DNA of 64,000 bases from Lactobacillus sp. PV034 (GTDB lineage: Bacteria > Bacillota > Bacilli > Lactobacillales > Lactobacillaceae). The stretch spans positions 749,001-813,000 of the forward strand of contig NZ_CP041982.1 in NCBI RefSeq assembly GCF_014522305.1. Direction: 5' to 3'. This document shows, piece after piece, positions 29,598 through 38,945 of this stretch. Numbering within the stretch: the stretch's first letter is position 1; every line of letters starts with the position of its first letter. A program made the translations under genes and the position numbers. The notes beneath the pieces are model-generated. The model worked only from the letters and a program-made list of their open reading frames with translations. It was not told where the DNA came from and searched no databases.

Positions 29598-30802
29598 TAT
29601 TTTTTCTCCTGTAATTTTTTCAACAATTCTTTTGCATACTCTAAAGTATACTTTTTATCTTTACGCATTTGCTTTAAAATAAGTTCTTTATTTTCAGCAG
29701 TCGTTTCTAATGTAGCAACCATATTTCTTGCTTGAAGTCGCATATGACCTGCTTGAATACCTGCAGTAGAAATTGCTAATAGGGCCGCTAAATTATTCGC
29801 TAAACCAATCCCAACAATAATTGATGCTAAAGTTTCACTATCAACATCACCTAAAATTTGATAGGCATCTTGAATATCTGAGCGAGCTGAAATAGAGCCT
29901 CCCACAACGCCAATCGGCATCGGCAGAGTAAGTTGCCCCACCAAGCTATCTTCTTCTAACTTCCAACTACTTAAGCTATGGTAACCATTTTCTCCTGCTA
30001 ATACTGCTGCGGCAGCTTCAACAGCACGAAAATCATTACCCGTTGCAATCAAAACTGCATCTACCCCATTCATAATGCCCTTATTATTAGTCGCACCACG
30101 ATAGGGGTCTTCTATTCCAATTTGGCTCAATAATGCAATTTTTGCTGCAACTTCTTTCCCTCCTAAACTATTTACTGGTAAAGAAACTCTACCTGTAGCT
30201 AGTTGGCTAGGATAATTTGACAAAATAGCAAAAAGCTTTTCCTCAACACCATCAAAATCTACTAAAAGATTAGCTAAGAATTCTAAGATAGCATTCGTCT
30301 TATTTGCCCCCATGGCTTGTGCTGGATCTACTAGTACTTTTAAATAAACTAATTGCTTTTCTTGGCGGATCGTAATTTTTTTTACTCCACCACCATGATT
30401 AATTAAGCTAGTAAATTGATGATTAGCTACGTCAATTAAGTTAGGGATTTTATCTTTTATGCTTTTTAGTTTAAAAGTCTTATTTACTTGTAAAACAATT
30501 TGACCATAAATTCCTTTACGCTGATTTTTAACTTTTACTCCACCATGTCTAGCAAAAATTTTACTACCATGATTTGCCGCAGCAATTACTGATGGTTCCT
30601 CAGTAGCCATCGGAACCATATATTCTTTTCCATTAACTAACAACTTTTCCACAATTCCCAGTGGTAAACATATGCTTCCAACAACATTTTCACTAAGATT
30701 ATCCATTGCAGTTAATTGTGCAGGACTAATAGGGCTTAAGTCTATCCCTTGCTGCTTTAATAAAGCTCGTCGCTTCTCTGGTGATAATTTATAGAATTTC
30801 AT
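29597..30802 (-). CDS. mvaA: Hydroxymethylglutaryl-CoA reductase, class II
   Basis: A 401-residue soluble bacterial-type reductase that makes mevalonate. Seen motifs: ENVVGSICLPLGI, VPMATEEPSVIAAANHGSK (catalytic Glu), DPAQAMGANKTNAI, and the nucleotide-binding ATGNDFRAVEAAAA. The catalytic histidine region near the C-terminus is GHMRLQARNM. Class II enzymes are NAD(P)H-dependent and statin-resistant. One-base overlaps with both neighbours show translational coupling. Confidence 0.95.
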   Translation of the reverse strand: MKFYKLSPEKRRALLKQQGIDLSPISPAQLTAMDNLSENVVGSICLPLGIVEKLLVNGKEYMVPMATEEPSVIAAANHGSKIFARHGGVKVKNQRKGIYGQIVLQVNKTFKLKSIKDKIPNLIDVANHQFTSLINHGGGVKKITIRQEKQLVYLKVLVDPAQAMGANKTNAILEFLANLLVDFDGVEEKLFAILSNYPSQLATGRVSLPVNSLGGKEVAAKIALLSQIGIEDPYRGATNNKGIMNGVDAVLIATGNDFRAVEAAAAVLAGENGYHSLSSWKLEEDSLVGQLTLPMPIGVVGGSISARSDIQDAYQILGDVDSETLASIIVGIGLANNLAALLAISTAGIQAGHMRLQARNMVATLETTAENKELILKQMRKDKKYTLEYAKELLKKLQEKK

Positions 30803-31965
30803 TAATCAAGTCGCCTAATTTCATATGCTATTCCTTGTCCACCACCAATACACAAGGAAACAATTCCATGTCTTTTATCAATTTGCTTAAGACTATTTAC
30901 AATCCCACCAATTAATCTAGCACCAGTTGCACCTAAGGGATGTCCCAAACTAATTGCGCCACCAGCAATATTTAACTTATTTGCAGGGATCTTTAAATCT
31001 CTAGCTACTGGTACAGCTTGGGCAGCAAATGCTTCATTAATTTCAAATAGATCAAAATCATCAACAGTCGTACCAGTTTTGTCTAACAGCTTTTCAATAG
31101 CAAAATATGGCGCATATCCCATATATGCTGGATCACAACCAATTTCAGCAAAATTACTAATTACAGCAATTGGCTTTAAGTTTAATTCTTCCACCTTTTC
31201 TTTTGTGGCCACTAGCAACATGCTTGCACCATCATTAAGAGGAGATGAATTACCTGCAGTTGCACGTCCATCTTCTTTGAAAACAGGCTTTAAGCCTCCT
31301 AAAGCTTCCATTGTAGTTTCTGGTCTAACTGATTCATCATGATCCAAGGTTTTACCATTAATAGTGACAGGAATAATTTCATCTTTAAACCAATCATCTT
31401 CTATTGCTTTAGCAGCTTTTTGATGAGAATTTAAAGAAAATTCATCCATCTCTTTACGTGTTACATGATAACGGTCAGCAACATTTTCTGCGGTTAATCC
31501 CATTGGCTTTTGTGAATAAGCATCCCCAATTCCATCAATTTGAAGTGTATCTTTAAAATTAGGATTTTCTGCCTTCTTTTCAGACTTTGGTAATACTAAA
31601 GGAGCATTCGTCATACTTTCAGCTCCACCGACTACGGCTACTCCAAAATCTCCTAAAGCCATTTGTCCTTGGGCAAAACGCAAAGCTTTTAAACTTGAGC
31701 CACAAACATCATCAACTACTGTGGCAACTACTGATTCAGGTAAGCCAGCGCCCAAAGCAATTTGACGCGCAACATTTTGTCCTAAGCCAGCGCTTAAAAC
31801 ATTTCCAATTAAGACACTATCAATCTTATCCTTAGCAATTCCAGTTTTCTCGATCAAACCATTTAAAGCGATTTTTCCTAAATCAATTGCGCTTTGATCC
31901 TTAAAAAATCCACGATAACGACCAAATGGAGTTCTCTGTGCTCCAATAAGATATATTTCTTCCAT
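30802..31965 (-). CDS. thlA: Acetyl-CoA acetyltransferase (thiolase)
   Basis: A 387-residue biosynthetic thiolase giving acetoacetyl-CoA, the first mevalonate step. The acylated Cys88 is in VDDVCGSSLKA, the histidine in AISLGHPLGATGAR and the second cysteine in SLCIGGGQGIA. First gene of the mevalonate operon, preceded by GGGAGA. Placing all three upper-pathway genes together fits an organism that relies on mevalonate for isoprenoids. Confidence 0.95.
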   Translation of the reverse strand: MEEIYLIGAQRTPFGRYRGFFKDQSAIDLGKIALNGLIEKTGIAKDKIDSVLIGNVLSAGLGQNVARQIALGAGLPESVVATVVDDVCGSSLKALRFAQGQMALGDFGVAVVGGAESMTNAPLVLPKSEKKAENPNFKDTLQIDGIGDAYSQKPMGLTAENVADRYHVTRKEMDEFSLNSHQKAAKAIEDDWFKDEIIPVTINGKTLDHDESVRPETTMEALGGLKPVFKEDGRATAGNSSPLNDGASMLLVATKEKVEELNLKPIAVISNFAEIGCDPAYMGYAPYFAIEKLLDKTGTTVDDFDLFEINEAFAAQAVPVARDLKIPANKLNIAGGAISLGHPLGATGARLIGGIVNSLKQIDKRHGIVSLCIGGGQGIAYEIRRLD

Positions 31966-32055
31966 AAATATTATCCATTTCTCCCAAATTTTGTATACTA
32001 CATAAAAATGATAACTAATTTATTTATAAAAAGTAGAAATTTAATAAAATTTAAA

Positions 32056-32083
32056 GAAAAAAGAGTGTCTTTCACACTCTTTT
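32056..32083 (-). terminator. Terminator of the hydrolase gene
   Basis: Arms AAAAGAGTG and CACTCTTTT around a seven-base loop, with T-run on the minus strand, overlapping the stop codon of the hydrolase. Confidence 0.7.
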
Positions 32084-33035
32084 ATGCCATATATTTATCT
32101 AAAAATTGCCTTACTTTTTGTTCATACTCACGTGGATGAGTTGCAAATGATTTCGCATGACTGGCCCCAGGTACAAGCCATAATTCTTTTGGTCCTCGAC
32201 TAGCATGATAATTGGCATACACCATTTTAGTTGGAACAAAATTATCTTTGCTACCATGAATGAAGAACATCGGTGAATGATTTTGCTTGAGTTGCTTCAA
32301 GCTATCAGCATCATTTAAAAAATATCCAGCGTTTAACTTTGTATAACCACTTAAAATTTCAACCAAAGGAAAACGTGGAAACCCTGGCATATGATAGATA
32401 GTTTGAGCTTCATGTTCAATCTCAGTTTTAGCATTAGTATAACCACAATCTTCAATATATGCTTTTACTTGTGAGGGCATTTTTTGTCCACTTGTCATCA
32501 TCGTCGTGGCTCCACCCATACTTACTCCAAAAATGGCAATTTGGCTATTCTTCCCGTTATGTGCAATAACTTTCTTGGCCCATTTCCTCACATCGCCTTT
32601 TTCACGCCAACCATAACCAACATAATTTCCCTGACTCTGACCATGCCCACGTGCATCCGGTAATAAAGTGTTGTAGCCAAGCTCATGAAACATAGCAGCA
32701 TAAGGTCCCATAGTGTCTTTATTATTCATATATCCATGCAAGATTATGACGGTTTTATTTGTTTTATGCGCTGCAGGAATATAATTAGCATCTAATTTTA
32801 AATTATCATCAGTAGAAGTTAAATACCAGCGCTCTTTTTTACTATCGTTATACCATTTGGTTTGTTTGTAAAGAGGATCACTCTTCTTTAAGGCATGCTT
32901 CTTACTTAGAAAACTTTTCTGTCCTGGAACAATAGCTACATTATAAAAATAATATCCTGCTCCAGCAAAGGCAATTACTAATACTCCTAACACTGAAGCA
33001 ATCCAAATCCATAATTTTTTATGTTGTTTGAACAT
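32082..33035 (-). CDS. Membrane-anchored alpha/beta hydrolase
   Basis: A 317-residue serine hydrolase. Residues about 10-32 form a transmembrane anchor or uncleaved signal (LWIWIASVLGVLVIAFAGAG), so the enzyme is expected outside the membrane. The nucleophile elbow GVSMGG is present, with the oxyanion-side ILHGYMNNKDT, a distal aspartate in FFIHGSKDNFVP and the catalytic histidine in VPGASHAKSF. Bacillus relatives of this type (YqkD-like) are of unknown substrate. Single gene with its own terminator. Confidence 0.85.
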   Translation of the reverse strand: MFKQHKKLWIWIASVLGVLVIAFAGAGYYFYNVAIVPGQKSFLSKKHALKKSDPLYKQTKWYNDSKKERWYLTSTDDNLKLDANYIPAAHKTNKTVIILHGYMNNKDTMGPYAAMFHELGYNTLLPDARGHGQSQGNYVGYGWREKGDVRKWAKKVIAHNGKNSQIAIFGVSMGGATTMMTSGQKMPSQVKAYIEDCGYTNAKTEIEHEAQTIYHMPGFPRFPLVEILSGYTKLNAGYFLNDADSLKQLKQNHSPMFFIHGSKDNFVPTKMVYANYHASRGPKELWLVPGASHAKSFATHPREYEQKVRQFLDKYMA

Positions 33036-33129
33036 TTTATATTTCGATCCTTAATCATTTAAAGTAAAATTAAATCAACAATAATTACAAAATTAATTAG
33101 ACTATCTAACTAATATCCACTAGTATATC

Positions 33130-33423
33130 ATGCTTTTAACTAATTTTTTTCAATTATCTCAAGATTTAGATAAAAATCTTTATTTATTTTATAAATCTAA
33201 GCAAATGCAAAAAGCTTTTCCTATTCGAAAAATCAATTTGACTGCTAATAGCTGCGAATTAATTTGTAAAAATGGAACTGCCAAAACTTTAGGAGACCTT
33301 GCAAAAATGCTTGGTAAAATTAAGCAAAAAAATATTCCTTTAACTGTCCATTTATTAAGTGAAGATAATAATATTTATGGCTTTCAAATTGATAATCACC
33401 AAAATCGTATTTATCTAAAATAA
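33130..33423 (+). CDS. Small hypothetical protein, possibly leaderless
   Basis: A 97-residue basic protein (FYKSKQMQKAFPIRKINLT) with no recognised domain. No ribosome binding site is visible upstream; instead TTAGAC, an 18-base spacer and TAGTAT end four bases before the ATG, so transcription could start at or near the start codon. It ends with its own strong terminator, which supports a real gene. Divergent from the hydrolase. Confidence 0.5.
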   Translation: MLLTNFFQLSQDLDKNLYLFYKSKQMQKAFPIRKINLTANSCELICKNGTAKTLGDLAKMLGKIKQKNIPLTVHLLSEDNNIYGFQIDNHQNRIYLK

Positions 33424-33425
33424 AA

Positions 33426-33458
33426 GGTCGAGGAGCATATTAGTCCCTCGACCCTTTA
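33426..33458. terminator. Terminator between the small gene and galU
   Basis: Arms GGTCGAGG (33426-33433) and CCTCGACC (33445-33452) with T-rich tails on both strands; convergent genes share it. Confidence 0.82.
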
Positions 33459-33471
33459 TTATTCTATTTAA

Positions 33472-34371
33472 TTATTTTGAAGACTTATCTTCATTAGCAA
33501 GTTTTGCCCCTAAATTAATGATGTATTCTCTTAAAGCATCTTTTGTTTCTGGGTGAGTAAGACCATACTGGATGGCAGTTTCTAAATACCCTTCTTTATT
33601 ACCAACATCATGTCTTGCACCTTTAAATTCATGTGCGAATACTCGCTGAGTCTTATTCATGGTATCAATCGCATCTGTCAATTGAATTTCACCACCACGA
33701 CCAGGCTTTTGATTTTCTAAAATATCAAAAATTTCTGGTGTTAATAAGTAACGTCCAATAATAGCTAAATCACTAGGAGCATCCTCAACTGCTGGCTTTT
33801 CTACAAAAGATTCAACGTTATATAATCCTGATTCAATTTCACCTGCAGGATCAATAACACCATATTTTGAAACTTCCTCATGAGGGACTTTCATAACGGC
33901 AATTGTTGAAGCATGTGTTTTATTGTAACGTTCAATTAATTGTTGACTTAATGGTTTTTTGTCATCCATTAGGTCATCACCAAGCATTACAACAAATGGC
34001 TCATCACCAACAAAACTGCGTGCCCGATAGATTGCATCACCTAATCCAGCAGGATGTGGTTGACGAGTATAATAAAGGTTAACTCCCAATTCAGTAATTG
34101 ATTGTGTCAATTGAAGAAGTTTATCTTTATGTTTTTCTTCAAGGTCAGCTTCTAGTTCTGGATTAGAATCAAAATGGTCTTCGATTGCACGTTTTGATTT
34201 ACCTGTAACAATTAAAATATCTTCAATACCCGATTTTTTTGCTTCCTCAACAATAAATTGAATAGTAGGCTTATCTACAATTGGCAACATTTCTTTTGGC
34301 ATTGCCTTAGTTGCTGGTAAAAATCTTGTACCCAATCCGGCTGCAGGTATAACTGCCTTTCTGACTTTCAT
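33472..34371 (-). CDS. galU: UTP-glucose-1-phosphate uridylyltransferase
   Basis: A 299-residue nucleotidyltransferase that makes UDP-glucose for wall polymers, glycolipids and galactose use. The N-terminal [19 protein letters not shown] loop and later [13 protein letters not shown] and the [14 protein letters not shown] segment are diagnostic. Together with wecB and gtrA nearby it suggests a surface polysaccharide or teichoic acid supply area, though the genes are in separate transcripts. Confidence 0.96.
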   Translation of the reverse strand: MKVRKAVIPAAGLGTRFLPATKAMPKEMLPIVDKPTIQFIVEEAKKSGIEDILIVTGKSKRAIEDHFDSNPELEADLEEKHKDKLLQLTQSITELGVNLYYTRQPHPAGLGDAIYRARSFVGDEPFVVMLGDDLMDDKKPLSQQLIERYNKTHASTIAVMKVPHEEVSKYGVIDPAGEIESGLYNVESFVEKPAVEDAPSDLAIIGRYLLTPEIFDILENQKPGRGGEIQLTDAIDTMNKTQRVFAHEFKGARHDVGNKEGYLETAIQYGLTHPETKDALREYIINLGAKLANEDKSSK

Positions 34372-34432
34372 ACTTATATTCTCCTCAATAAGTTAGTTCT
34401 TAATCAAAATAATTATACTACTAAAATTCTCT

Positions 34433-35350
34433 TTAGTGCGAGCTATCTCGTCGTCTTTTATAAAAAGAAATTAAACTACTGGTACTATACTTAGTTTCGC
34501 CATATTTTAACTGATCACTAGCTGCATTTATGCAAACTCCAAAAAGTAATAGCAAAGCTCCCAAATTTAGCCAAAACATAAATACGATGAACGACCCAAT
34601 AATGCCATAGTTTTGCCAACGAATTCCAAAATTACGCAAATACCAACCAAACCCATATGATAATCCTAACCACGAGATCGTTGTTACCCAGACTCCCGGC
34701 CAAATCCTTCTTTTAGCAGTATCAATATTTGGTAAAACAAGATTCACATATAAAACAACTATGACAATCATTAAAATAATCAAGGGCCATTTATAGCTCT
34801 CAATCTTATAGACCCATGCTAATGAAAAACCAAAAACTGGCACTAAAAATTCCATTATCTGGCGCCCAAATGCAAAAACAAACATTACTCCTGAAAAAGA
34901 AAGGACCAGTAGAACCGTAACCAGAAAAGTCACCGTGCGCGCAAAGAAAGTATACCACCACGCACGTTGCTTTTCTTTCTGATCTACTCCATAAATCTTA
35001 TTCATTGCTAACCTAATCGAATTAGTTAATCCAGAAAAGGACCAAATAGAAACAATAATACCGAAAGAAATAAAACCACTTGAATGTTGTTTAAGAAGGG
35101 TGGTAATAATCGGTATTACTAATTTAGATACTTGGGCAGGAAAAATTAATGATAAATAATCTGCAATTGGGCGAGTATCAATTTTAAACAAGGGTAAAAT
35201 ATTTCCCACAATAATAATTATTGGGAAAATGCTAAACAGCGCATAATAAGCAATAATGATTGAATGCTGATTGATTTCACCTTGTGAAATCGTCTTGACC
35301 AATTCGTTAAAATAAAGTTTTATCTTTTTACTGACATTACTCGTATTCAT
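34433..35350 (-). CDS. YihY/BrkB family membrane protein
   Basis: A 305-residue membrane protein with six predicted helices. The family signature at the N-terminus (IIAYYALFSIFPIIIIVGNI) and the GIIVSIWSFSGLTNSIRLAMNKIYGV segment are clear. Once called ribonuclease BN by mistake; real function is unknown. The start lies six bases after the map stop, so it is probably co-transcribed with map. Confidence 0.88.
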   Translation of the reverse strand: MNTSNVSKKIKLYFNELVKTISQGEINQHSIIIAYYALFSIFPIIIIVGNILPLFKIDTRPIADYLSLIFPAQVSKLVIPIITTLLKQHSSGFISFGIIVSIWSFSGLTNSIRLAMNKIYGVDQKEKQRAWWYTFFARTVTFLVTVLLVLSFSGVMFVFAFGRQIMEFLVPVFGFSLAWVYKIESYKWPLIILMIVIVVLYVNLVLPNIDTAKRRIWPGVWVTTISWLGLSYGFGWYLRNFGIRWQNYGIIGSFIVFMFWLNLGALLLLFGVCINAASDQLKYGETKYSTSSLISFYKRRRDSSH

Positions 35351-35356
35351 TAATAA

Positions 35357-36184
35357 TTAGTCTTCATCTTCATCAAAATGAGGAAGATATTTTTCATAAC
35401 CATCATATGGCTTTTGTAAAGTTAAAATTTTAGGACCATCTTTGGTAATAGCAAAAGTATGTTCAAATTGAGCAGATTTTGAACCATCAGGAGTTGCATA
35501 GTAAACCCAATCATCATTAGGATCACTAACAGTGGTTTGTTTAATTCTCCAATCACCACCAGCTTCAACCATTGGTTCAACAGTAATAGTCATTCCTTCG
35601 CGTAGACGTAAGCCATGACCAGCCTTGCCAAAGTGAGGTACTTCTGGATCTTCATGAATAGTTGGTTGAATGCCATGACCGACTAACTCACGAACATCAC
35701 CAAAGCCATTATCATCTTCAACGTATTTTTGAATGACACTACCAATGTCACCAATGCGGTTACCGACCACAGCTTGGTCAATCCCCATATACATTGCTTT
35801 TTTAGTGACATCCATTAACTTTTGGTCTTCTTCAGAAATTTTTCCTACGGCATAAGTAGTACATGAATCAGTTTCATAACCATCCAAATTGCAAGTCACA
35901 TCAACTTTAACTAAGTCCCCTTCTTTAAGGATTTTATCCTTACGAGGAATAGCATGAGCAATTTCGTCATTTACACTAACACAAGTTCCATATTTATATC
36001 CTTCAAAGCCTTGTTCAGATAAACGACCACCATGTTTTTTCATAAAGTCTTGAGCAAATTCTTCAATTTCCCAAGTTGAAATACCTGGCTTAATTACATC
36101 ACGCAAGCCTTCAAACATTGATGCTAAAAGGCGACCAGATCTTTGCATACCTTGAAGTTCACGTTTAGATTTTATAGTAATCAA
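35357..36184 (-). CDS. map: Methionine aminopeptidase, type I
   Basis: A 275-residue metallopeptidase that removes the initiator methionine. Metal ligands can be placed: Asp in VKVDVTCNLDG and DSCTTYAVG, His in LVGHGIQPTIHEDP, Glu in TVEPMVEAGG, and the last Glu in SAQFEHTFAI. It is somewhat longer than the 250-residue norm through a C-terminal tail (YLPHFDEDED). The start codon is TTG at 36184, eight bases after AAGGAG. Confidence 0.95.
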   Translation of the reverse strand: MITIKSKRELQGMQRSGRLLASMFEGLRDVIKPGISTWEIEEFAQDFMKKHGGRLSEQGFEGYKYGTCVSVNDEIAHAIPRKDKILKEGDLVKVDVTCNLDGYETDSCTTYAVGKISEEDQKLMDVTKKAMYMGIDQAVVGNRIGDIGSVIQKYVEDDNGFGDVRELVGHGIQPTIHEDPEVPHFGKAGHGLRLREGMTITVEPMVEAGGDWRIKQTTVSDPNDDWVYYATPDGSKSAQFEHTFAITKDGPKILTLQKPYDGYEKYLPHFDEDED

Positions 36185-36298
36185 AATAGTTTCTCCTTAT
36201 AAAATTAATTAATTAAATTTCAAATAAATACAATTCTATTATAAAGCTTTTTTAAAACTTTTTCTTTATCTCTTTACTCATCTGCGCTTAGTATCTAG

Positions 36299-36304
36299 TA
36301 TAAT
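36299..36304 (+). promoter_or_regulatory. -10 element before flavodoxin
   Basis: Consensus TATAAT 36 bases before the flavodoxin ATG. No good -35 hexamer at 16-18 bases. Confidence 0.4.
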
Positions 36305-36340
36305 AAAAGATAATTATTCTTGAAAGAAGTTCGATAATAT

Positions 36341-36787
36341 ATGAAAGCTCAAATAGTATTTGCAAGTATGACTGGAAATAATGAAGACATGGCAGAAATT
36401 CTTGGCGAAAACTTAGAAGATTTTGGCTTTGATGTTGAAAGCACAGATATTAGTTTTGCTGATGCTAGCGCATTTGAAGATGCAGATTTATGTATTGTAG
36501 TTACTTATACTTATGGTGAAGGTGTGATGACTGATGAACTAAAGGATTTCTACGATCAACTACTTGAATTAAATTTAACCAATAAAAAATTTGCAGTTAT
36601 GGGTTCAGGAGACAAATCATATAAAGACCACTATTGTGAAAATGTCTATGATTTTGAAAAGGCATTTAACAAAATTGGTGCAGTTGAAGTAGCTAAGCCA
36701 GTTACAATAGAAAACGCTGTTGATGATGCCGATATCTTATTAATTGACCAAGCAGCAAAAGAAATGGCTGGCTCATTTAATGACTAG
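36341..36787 (+). CDS. Flavodoxin
   Basis: A 148-residue FMN electron carrier. The phosphate-binding loop SMTGNNEDMA near residue 9 and the isoalloxazine loops around TYTYGEG and GSGDKSYKDHYC are in the expected places; the acidic surface (many Asp and Glu) is typical. Partner enzymes are not in the window. The stop overlaps the gtrA start. Confidence 0.9.
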   Translation: MKAQIVFASMTGNNEDMAEILGENLEDFGFDVESTDISFADASAFEDADLCIVVTYTYGEGVMTDELKDFYDQLLELNLTNKKFAVMGSGDKSYKDHYCENVYDFEKAFNKIGAVEVAKPVTIENAVDDADILLIDQAAKEMAGSFND

Positions 36788-37301
36788 AAAATTGACTAAG
36801 CAAAAGCCAATCACTAAAAGCCAAATTCGAGTACTAGGCAATCGATTAGTTGCTCGACATCGTGATTTTTATATCTATACGATTTTTGGTTTTCTTGCTT
36901 CCCTAATTAATATTATTGCCTTTGCAATATTTCATAATTGGTTAAAAATTCCATGGTTTTGGGCTAATATTTTAGCTTTTTTTGTGTCAACCTTGTCATC
37001 TTTTTCTTTTAATAAACATGGTGTATTTACTGAAAAGAAAAATCCTACCCATGGAGTAATTTATCAATTAAGCCTTTTTTTCTTATATAGAATTCTTAGT
37101 TTAATCCCAGATAACTTAATTATGTTTATTGGATTGTCTTGTTTACATTGGAATACTATCTTTGTAAAAACAATAGATCAAGTAGGCGTAGGGCTCTTTA
37201 ATTACTTTGCAACTAAATCAATTTTCTTAGAATCAAGTAGTAAAGTTGCAACAGTTTTTAAAAAAATGACAAATTCAACATTCCAAAAAAGTCATAAGTA
37301 G
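36780..37301 (+). CDS. GtrA-like membrane protein
   Basis: A 173-residue four-helix membrane protein of PF04138, a family that flips or helps transfer lipid-linked sugars for cell-surface glycosylation. Hydrophobic segments: YTIFGFLASLINIIAFAIF, WFWANILAFFVSTLSSF, IYQLSLFFLYRILSLI and the final region ending QVGVGLFNYFATKSIFL. I chose ATG 36780, eight bases inside the flavodoxin gene; an upstream start at 36744 lies deeper in flavodoxin. The coupling to flavodoxin is unusual in function but clear in sequence. Confidence 0.82.
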   Translation: MTRKLTKQKPITKSQIRVLGNRLVARHRDFYIYTIFGFLASLINIIAFAIFHNWLKIPWFWANILAFFVSTLSSFSFNKHGVFTEKKNPTHGVIYQLSLFFLYRILSLIPDNLIMFIGLSCLHWNTIFVKTIDQVGVGLFNYFATKSIFLESSSKVATVFKKMTNSTFQKSHK

Positions 37302-37326
37302 TTAAAAACTACTTATGACTTTTTTT
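37288..37326. terminator. Bidirectional terminator between gtrA and wecB
   Basis: Perfect 15-base arms AAAGTCATAAGTAGT / ACTACTTATGACTTT with five-base loop and T-runs on both strands. The gtrA stop codon lies inside the stem. Confidence 0.9.
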
Positions 37327-38467
37327 ACTTAAAATCTATTGGACGTTCGTTCTTATCTTTTGCAAAATAATATGCAATAGCATCCATGATGCGATCAGCA
37401 GCATGACCATCTCCATATGGATTCTTAGCATTAGCCATTTCTTCATAAGCAGATTGATCTTCTAACAAGCGAATCATTTCTTGCTTCACCTGATCTTCTT
37501 GAGTTCCCACTAATTTTAAGGTTCCTGCTTTAACTCCCTCTGGTCTTTCAGTGGTATCACGTAAGACCAAGACCGGTTTACCCAAAGATGGGGCTTCTTC
37601 TTGAACACCACCTGAATCTGTCATAATGAAGAAAGAGCGCTTAGCTAAATTATGAAAATCTACAACATCAAGGGGGTCAATCAAATGGATCCGTGGGTCT
37701 CCACCTAAAACTTCTTTAGCCACTTCTTGAACCCTAGGAGATAAGTGAACTGGATAAATTATTTCAACATCATCATGTGAATCAACGACTTGTTTCATTA
37801 CTTTAAAGACCCGTCTCATTGGTTCACCTTGATTTTCCCGACGGTGCATAGTTACCAAGATAACACGATTACCAGGTTTTATTTCATCCAAAACATCATG
37901 ATGATAATCTTTTTGAACTGTTTGTTGAAGTGCATCAATTGCAGTATTTCCAGTAATAAAAATATTATCAGCTGGATGATTTTCAGTAATTAAGTTTGCC
38001 TTACTCAATGCAGTTGGGGCAAAATAAAGATCTGTCAGGTCATCAGTCATTTGACGATTCATTTCCTCAGGAAATGGGGAATATTTATTCCAAGTACGCA
38101 GTCCAGCCTCAACGTGACCCAATGTAGTTTGTTCATAAAATGTAGCTAACCCAGCGGCAAAGCTAGTTGTCGTATCGCCATGGACTAGAACAATATTGGG
38201 AGTCTCTTTTTTAATTACCTTTCCCATATCTAAAAGGACTTTTGCCGTAATATCACCTAAAGTTTGATTCTTATGCATAATGTTAAAATCATAATCAGGT
38301 TTGATTTTGAAGATATCCAAAACTTGATCTAACATTTCACGATGTTGTGCGGTAACAACCGTTACTTCATCAAATCGATCATCTTTTTTTAACTTTAAAA
38401 CTAAAGGCGCCATCTTGATTGCTTCTGGACGTGTTCCAAAAACAGTCATTACTTTGATCTTCTTCAT
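37325..38467 (-). CDS. wecB: UDP-N-acetylglucosamine 2-epimerase (non-hydrolysing)
   Basis: A 380-residue enzyme interconverting UDP-GlcNAc and UDP-ManNAc for teichoic acid linkage units and wall polysaccharide. Family marks: FGTRPEAIKMAPLV, VTAQHREMLDQ, VHGDTTTSFA, HVEAGLRT, MHRRENQGEPM and the DSGGVQEEAP loop that contacts UDP. GGGAGG precedes the ATG. This is the last well-known host gene before the prophage. Confidence 0.96.
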   Translation of the reverse strand: MKKIKVMTVFGTRPEAIKMAPLVLKLKKDDRFDEVTVVTAQHREMLDQVLDIFKIKPDYDFNIMHKNQTLGDITAKVLLDMGKVIKKETPNIVLVHGDTTTSFAAGLATFYEQTTLGHVEAGLRTWNKYSPFPEEMNRQMTDDLTDLYFAPTALSKANLITENHPADNIFITGNTAIDALQQTVQKDYHHDVLDEIKPGNRVILVTMHRRENQGEPMRRVFKVMKQVVDSHDDVEIIYPVHLSPRVQEVAKEVLGGDPRIHLIDPLDVVDFHNLAKRSFFIMTDSGGVQEEAPSLGKPVLVLRDTTERPEGVKAGTLKLVGTQEDQVKQEMIRLLEDQSAYEEMANAKNPYGDGHAADRIMDAIAYYFAKDKNERPIDFK

Positions 38468-38577
38468 AAAATACCTCCCAATAATTACTTCTACTATACC
38501 TTAAAGTAAACGGTTTTTGTACTAGTGAAATATAAATATTAATTGCAAATCACTTTATTTTAAAGAAAGGAATTATC

Positions 38578-38763
38578 ATGGATTGGATTTTACTTTTAAC
38601 TGGTTTAATGATTATCATTACTATTTTTCTTTTAGTTTTTAGCTTAAATAACTTTTATTCGAAAAGAATGCGTTATTGCCTTGTAATAATGGGAGTTATC
38701 TGTTTGTTTATTACAATATATCTAATTTACTTAGTACTTTCTAAACCATGGTTAGAATTATAA
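38578..38763 (+). CDS. Two-helix membrane peptide
   Basis: A 61-residue protein made almost wholly of two transmembrane helices (WILLLTGLMIIITIFLLVF and YCLVIMGVICLFITIYLIYL) joined by the basic loop YSKRMR. AAAGAAAGGAA is well placed before the ATG. It lies between wecB and the prophage boundary; I take it as host, but it could be phage-derived. No known family. Confidence 0.6.
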   Translation: MDWILLLTGLMIIITIFLLVFSLNNFYSKRMRYCLVIMGVICLFITIYLIYLVLSKPWLEL

Positions 38764-38780
38764 AAGCTTCGATAATTATG

Positions 38781-38849
38781 ACCCCCGTGAGAATAATACG
38801 GGGTGCTATATCAAGGTTTATGGCTAATTTGTGCATCATCTGTGCATCA
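38781..38849. other. Putative prophage boundary (att and integrase arm sites)
   Basis: A GC-rich imperfect hairpin (38781-38788 / 38798-38804, ACCCCCGT and ACGGGGT) stands out in AT-rich sequence 18 bases after the last host gene. It is followed by two direct copies of TGTGCATCA (38830-38838 and 38841-38849), spaced 11 bases, which resemble integrase arm-type repeats. Host gene content stops here and phage lysis genes begin shortly after. The exact core cannot be set without the other prophage end. Confidence 0.45.
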
Positions 38850-38945
38850 CTTCAAAAAAATAAAAAATTAATCCATAGATTGAGTATCTTTATTCTTAAA
38901 ATTATTAGTAGAAATAATATCTATAAGAAGAAAGGAAAAAATATT

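Noticed and set aside
38781-38850. tRNA 3' end as phage target
   Set aside because: No T-arm (GGTTCGAATCC-like) sequence or CCA end is present on either strand.
38748-38945. Longer N-terminal reading of the membrane gene at the prophage end
   Set aside because: It would begin inside the last host gene and run through the presumed att repeats; AAGAAAGGA before ATG 38946 gives a better start.
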